From Viscum album (Eukaryota; Streptophyta; Magnoliopsida; Santalales; Viscaceae): a stretch of 64,000 bases of DNA. Below the pieces are notes generated by a model that saw nothing but the letters and a program-made list of their open reading frames with translations, had not been told where the DNA came from and did not search any database. The stretch is from contig OY728121.1 in assembly GCA_963277665.1 (NCBI GenBank), positions 1,651,538,062-1,651,602,061 of the forward strand, given 5' to 3'. The position numbers and the translations under genes were made by a program. Positions 59,901 through 64,000 of the stretch are shown piece by piece; the first letter of the stretch is position 1; each line of letters begins with the position of its first letter.

Positions 59901-61700
59901 TGATCCTCATGAGTATGTAAGGAGTGATAGATAAAAGACCCCATTTTCCTTCCTAGATAAGGAATAATCCCCTATATAGGTAGGTAGTCTGAACCGATGT
60001 CCCTCTGTGTGGGTATACATTACCCAAGAAAGAATCAATTTCACCATAAAAAAAATATATGAATAAGATTATTCAAAAACTAATTTCAAGTTCTTAACAT
60101 TACTTTAACACTAAGGTCAACGTTGATGAAAATCTAAATTCATTTTAGATTCGTTCCTAAAATGTAATGTGATGATCCATCTTATATGAAGTATTAAAAA
60201 ATTAGTCTAAAGTAAGCATAATATTAAAATTTATTAAACAATTTACTAAAAATGGATATAGTTGGAAATAACCTTTTAAATAAATGAAAAATTATTAAAT
60301 TTGAACAAGCGATAAACATATATGAACAATTCCTGAGTAAAATATAACTATAAATACTTTTATAATTTCTTAATTAACATTATGGAAATTTTATATTTTT
60401 GAATATAAACCCTTTATAAGATTTTCAAAATGAATTTTTTCATCTTAAAATATTATGTAATTTACATGATATTTTTTGAATTATTAAAAATTTATAATCC
60501 CATTTCTATTATGTAAACATGTTACATAATATTTCAAGAATATACTGAATTATTATTTAATACTTGATGATTTACATCATCAAATCACCTTTTGATGTGG
60601 CCTAAATATTAACCAAATAAGGCCCCATCAATTTGAACAATTTAAAATTTACTAAAAATGAACAATTCATAATTTAAATATGAATATTGCATATTATGGG
60701 GTTTTTTAATTTTTTAGAAATCCTTATAAATTATAAATTTTTATTTTTCAATAAACTGTACTATTTATTTATTATTCATCATTCCATATAATTTTGTAAA
60801 ATGAATTACAAATATTAACTTTTAATAATTGGGAATAAAATGATTAAAAATAATTATTTAATCATACTTTTTATATTTAATTAATTTATAAAAATTTTAT
60901 GAAATTAATTATCAAATAATAACATTTTTAATATTTTATAAATATTTTACAACACATTAATGTCATTAATGAAATTTTATATAAATTTTAGAATCTATAA
61001 TTTTTACCCAAATTCAATTACAATATTATTTGTAATTAGATCTTCATAATAAATTTATACAGACACTCCGTGTAATGGTAATCATCTCTTGAGCCTTCTT
61101 GTATAGATAGAATTGGAGAACCATATGTAAAAAAATTATATATATAAGGGTAACATTAAATTTTCTTATGGTGTGTAAAGGTAATACATGGGTTACACTT
61201 ATGTACACCATGTTTTGTAAAGGAACATGAGGATTACCATTATGTAGAACTTTCTACAAAATGGTTACCTTCTTTGAAATTTATATATACCCTTCTTTGT
61301 GAAGGTAAATCAAAAAATTATTTTTCATGATCATTGTTTGTGTGAGGTCACAACAATTCTTGAATTTATGTCACATTATGAAAATCATTCTTAACCTTTT
61401 GTACCATAAGGAATGATATTTTTACCATTTAGTGAACCCCTTATCATAAAATTAACACACGTGTTACCTTTACGTGAGCACTCATCAATAGGTAATATCC
61501 ATGATACCTTTACGCATTTCATCTTCATAACACTAGGTCTTTCGATACCCTAAAATATCCCCTTTTCATTAGGGTAATCATTTTTTGTAAATTTTTGTGA
61601 AACCAAAAACATGATACTTTGTTTTTTTCAAATTATTTTTTGGAATAAATTCAATAATATAATATTTGAATGATGTAATACAATTGAAGATTTTAAAATG
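59901..61700 (+). repeat. Fragment of a plus-strand LTR of the Element 2/3 family
   Basis: CCTTTTGATGTGGCCTAAA near 60590 matches the CTTTTGATGGCGCACCCA landmark of Element 2 LTRs (38399). Sequence around 60140-60300 and 60660-60800 resembles LTR U3. From 61060 to 61560 the GGTAA/TTACC phrases typical of 38897-38960 are much multiplied. No TATA box, donor or hairpins follow, so the fragment is truncated. Confidence 0.4.
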
Positions 61701-63513
61701 ACTCTAATAATAATTATTAGTATAATATGAAGTGATAAAAACCATGTTTTGATGATCTTCATGAATGAACATATGAAACTATACATAAATACTCTAAATT
61801 AAGAACACTATAAAAATATGTACATTCAACCATTGAAGAAAATGATTCATATGCACCATCAATTGGGTTTTATTAAAATCACTAAAGGGGAAAAATATCG
61901 ATCCTGCATGGTATTCCCACATCTTGAATGAATCACATGTAGTAAATGCATGATTTAACTTACTCCAATGATATGATTTAATATATAAATAAAAATGAAT
62001 AAGGATGAAGATACATTTTGTTTTAGGGTGGTTCAGCCAAGAATGATGGTATCCACACACACCCCATTGTATGATGCTCCTTTATGTATAGCATGTAAAT
62101 GAAACTCTTTGACTACTAAAACATTTACAAATTCATTTGTAATTCTATAGTAAATTCCATGACCAATAAATTCATCTCATGAATGTATAACCCTCAACAG
62201 ATGAAATTTTCATTTAATTTTAAAATCAGCAATAGCTTTAAGTGGGTTGAACCATATGAATATTATTATACTTATGATTTTTTATTCATTTGATTAATGG
62301 ATGTAACGTGAACTATATATTAATTAATTCATTATTATCAATATATCATGCATGAAAATAATTATTTTCATCATATATATATATATATACAGATTTATGG
62401 AATATCTCATCCAATATGGACATGACACAAGATCTATCTCAAAGTCAACTCCTCTATCAAGGGAATGTCATGTTACACCATATGGGATGAATTTGAAATA
62501 GAGATCCACGACAAGAGTAGAATATAAAGGGTATTCTATTGATCCTAATGAAACATCCAATCCTACAGTAAACATGGTTATAATCCCAAAAAAAACTCAA
62601 CTCTAGACTATCTCTACAAACTATATTCTCTATTACTCAGTCATCATAAACCTATCCCTTATGTAAAGTAAATGGTACCCTTATCCGATAAAAATCACTA
62701 TGATCCTGGAATCTAGTTAAATAGTCTATACCAATAATTTCATTAAAGATCTTAATCTCCAAAATCATGAATTAACACATTTTTCTATAACCATCAATGA
62801 CAATATGACACTATAAGAATCACTAAACATGGTCAATGTTCAAGATAAATCATGTATAAATAGAATGTGACATAGAATACAACATGATTGGTAATTCAAG
62901 TCAAAAAAACATGTGTGGATATGAATGAATTATAAAAAATGATATCAAACAAGGAAATAAACAAATTATAGGTGATAAAAATTGTACCTCGTATTGTTGA
63001 CTGTCTTTAACCATTAACTTCTTGAGTCTTATCCACTGCATAAACATGAAAATATTTAACTCTATGACCCTGTACTTGATATGCATGTGTTTTTTGAGTC
63101 ATAATAATCAAAACCTACTGTTGAGGACCACATACATATCTATTGTATATATATCATCTTCACCCAATACCACTATGAAAACTCATCATCAAATACCGAG
63201 TCAAAAACCCATGAAGACACAATTTCATCACACACAACTGTAACATACTATAATGTATTTTGTAGAATAGGTGATAATGAACAACCCTTTCATATTGGAA
63301 ACATTATAGACCTCCTCTTAAGGGGTATAATGAATATTTACTATGCTACACTAACAAACTACCACTCTAATACAGATCTCTACCCTTCCCCCACCTACTA
63401 CCAAAGGATATTTTCATTGTAGTGGTAAGAGGTCGAATTGATTATGTACAAAAAAAGTGGATGAAAAAAAGTACTTGTTCCTTCTCTAGAACCTTATTAA
63501 TAGTAAAGGGCAT
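61701..63513 (-). pseudogene. Decayed gypsy protease/gag remnant, minus strand
   Basis: It shares GAATCACATGT and TACTCCAATGATATGAT-type stretches with 22960-23560, where protease should lie in another minus-strand element. The 88-codon frame at 61794-62060 contains AFTTCDSFKMWEYHAG and HIFIVFLI, in which a worn protease active site (FDSG-like) and a following strand may be seen. This is tentative. The region lies between gag at 63514 and the LTR fragment on the left. Confidence 0.4.
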
Positions 63514-64000
63514 TTATAGAACATTAATGTATATCGCTAGGTTGAAACTCTGAAAATGTTTTCTAATTTTCGGATGAATTTTGATATTGAACATCATTTC
63601 CTTCAGGGCCTCACTTCCATACAAGAGAGGATAAAAAGGATGGTTCTCTACAATATGAGTGGAGATAGAATATATTGTCATGGATCCTTGTGTTAGCTCA
63701 ATGAAATCCTTCTCTTGGATCAGATCAAGCATGTTGGGGAACAGATCCCCGAAGAAAAGGTTCTTAAATGTCTCTTAGGTGAGAACCTCATGCCTGCAGT
63801 CGTGTTCCGTTTTTCTCCACCACATCCTGATGGGTTATTGTATCATGAATGTATCCAAATTTTAATTAATTTTCTCAAGTGTCTCCTGGTGGTAGAATAC
63901 AACACTGATGATTTATATCATGTATTTATCATCTGTTTGTTCATGAATTCCCTGATAGGATTTATGATGCCAGAGTCGTATGAAGCTGATATAATCTACC
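63514..64000 (-). pseudogene. gag: Gypsy gag capsid remnant, minus strand
   Basis: The frame at 63514-63732 reads MLDLIQEKDFIELTQGSM and, further on, HPKIRKHFQSFNLAIYINVL. This fits the gag capsid pattern F.ELKQGSMTV...LRPEIR..LQ...L..Y..VL shared by plant gypsy elements. Related sequence continues upstream with stops or shifts to the window edge (GDLFPN before MLDLIQ). It belongs to the same minus-strand element as 61701-63513 and would continue beyond the window. Confidence 0.7.

Noticed and set aside
61794..62060. 88-codon minus-strand frame as an intact small gene
   Set aside because: It shares sequence with the decayed pol near 23000, and a worn protease remnant is a better explanation.

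Overview
This window looks like retrotransposon-filled intergenic DNA from a large plant nuclear genome. It is very AT-rich outside the transposons, and I find no convincing host gene, tRNA, rRNA or CRISPR array. The recognisable coding sequence is Ty3/gypsy gag-pol. Its C-terminal tail, the long LTRs starting TGTAA, a G-rich polypurine tract next to the 3' LTR and a Met-tRNA-like primer site all point to the chromodomain-bearing Tekay/Del group. Species cannot be told from the sequence. Layout: (1) 1-1830 is AT-rich flank. (2) 1831-14768 is a structurally complete element (Element 1) with LTRs of 3990 and 3825 bp. Its single gag-pol frame (6207-10679) has ten in-frame TGA/TAG codons and no frameshift. 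(3) 15838-17514 and 21600-23959 are decayed minus-strand gypsy pol pieces, split by a plus-strand LTR remnant starting at 17515. (4) 23960-32817 is an old element (Element 3) with two ~3.77 kb LTRs around 1.3 kb of non-coding interior. (5) 32818-37860 is the leader-side remnant and LTR of a minus-strand element. (6) 37861-49630 is a younger relative of Element 3 (Element 2), with ~4.76 kb LTRs around a 2.24 kb interior holding only a broken gag and a minus-strand SINE-like insertion. (7) 49631-54486 is a minus-strand decayed gag-pol, followed by its LTR from 54487. (8) 59-64 kb holds a plus-strand LTR fragment and another minus-strand gag/protease remnant. The arrangement reads as successive nested insertions: minus-strand elements first, then Elements 3 and 2 and the solo LTR, then Element 1. 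The most interesting signal is in the LTRs of Elements 2 and 3. Each LTR has a TATA box, then a splice-donor-like GT a fixed 178-180 bp downstream, then three spaced hairpins whose stems differ but whose loops share a palindromic core (CGTACGTACG) and GGACTACCGTCTC. In Element 2 a good splice acceptor lies immediately before the gag ATG. If the leader is spliced, only unspliced genomic RNA would keep the hairpins, which would suit a dimerisation or packaging signal. That function is inference; the motifs, spacing and pairing are visible in the sequence. Alignments were made by eye, so boundaries of the decayed pieces are approximate.
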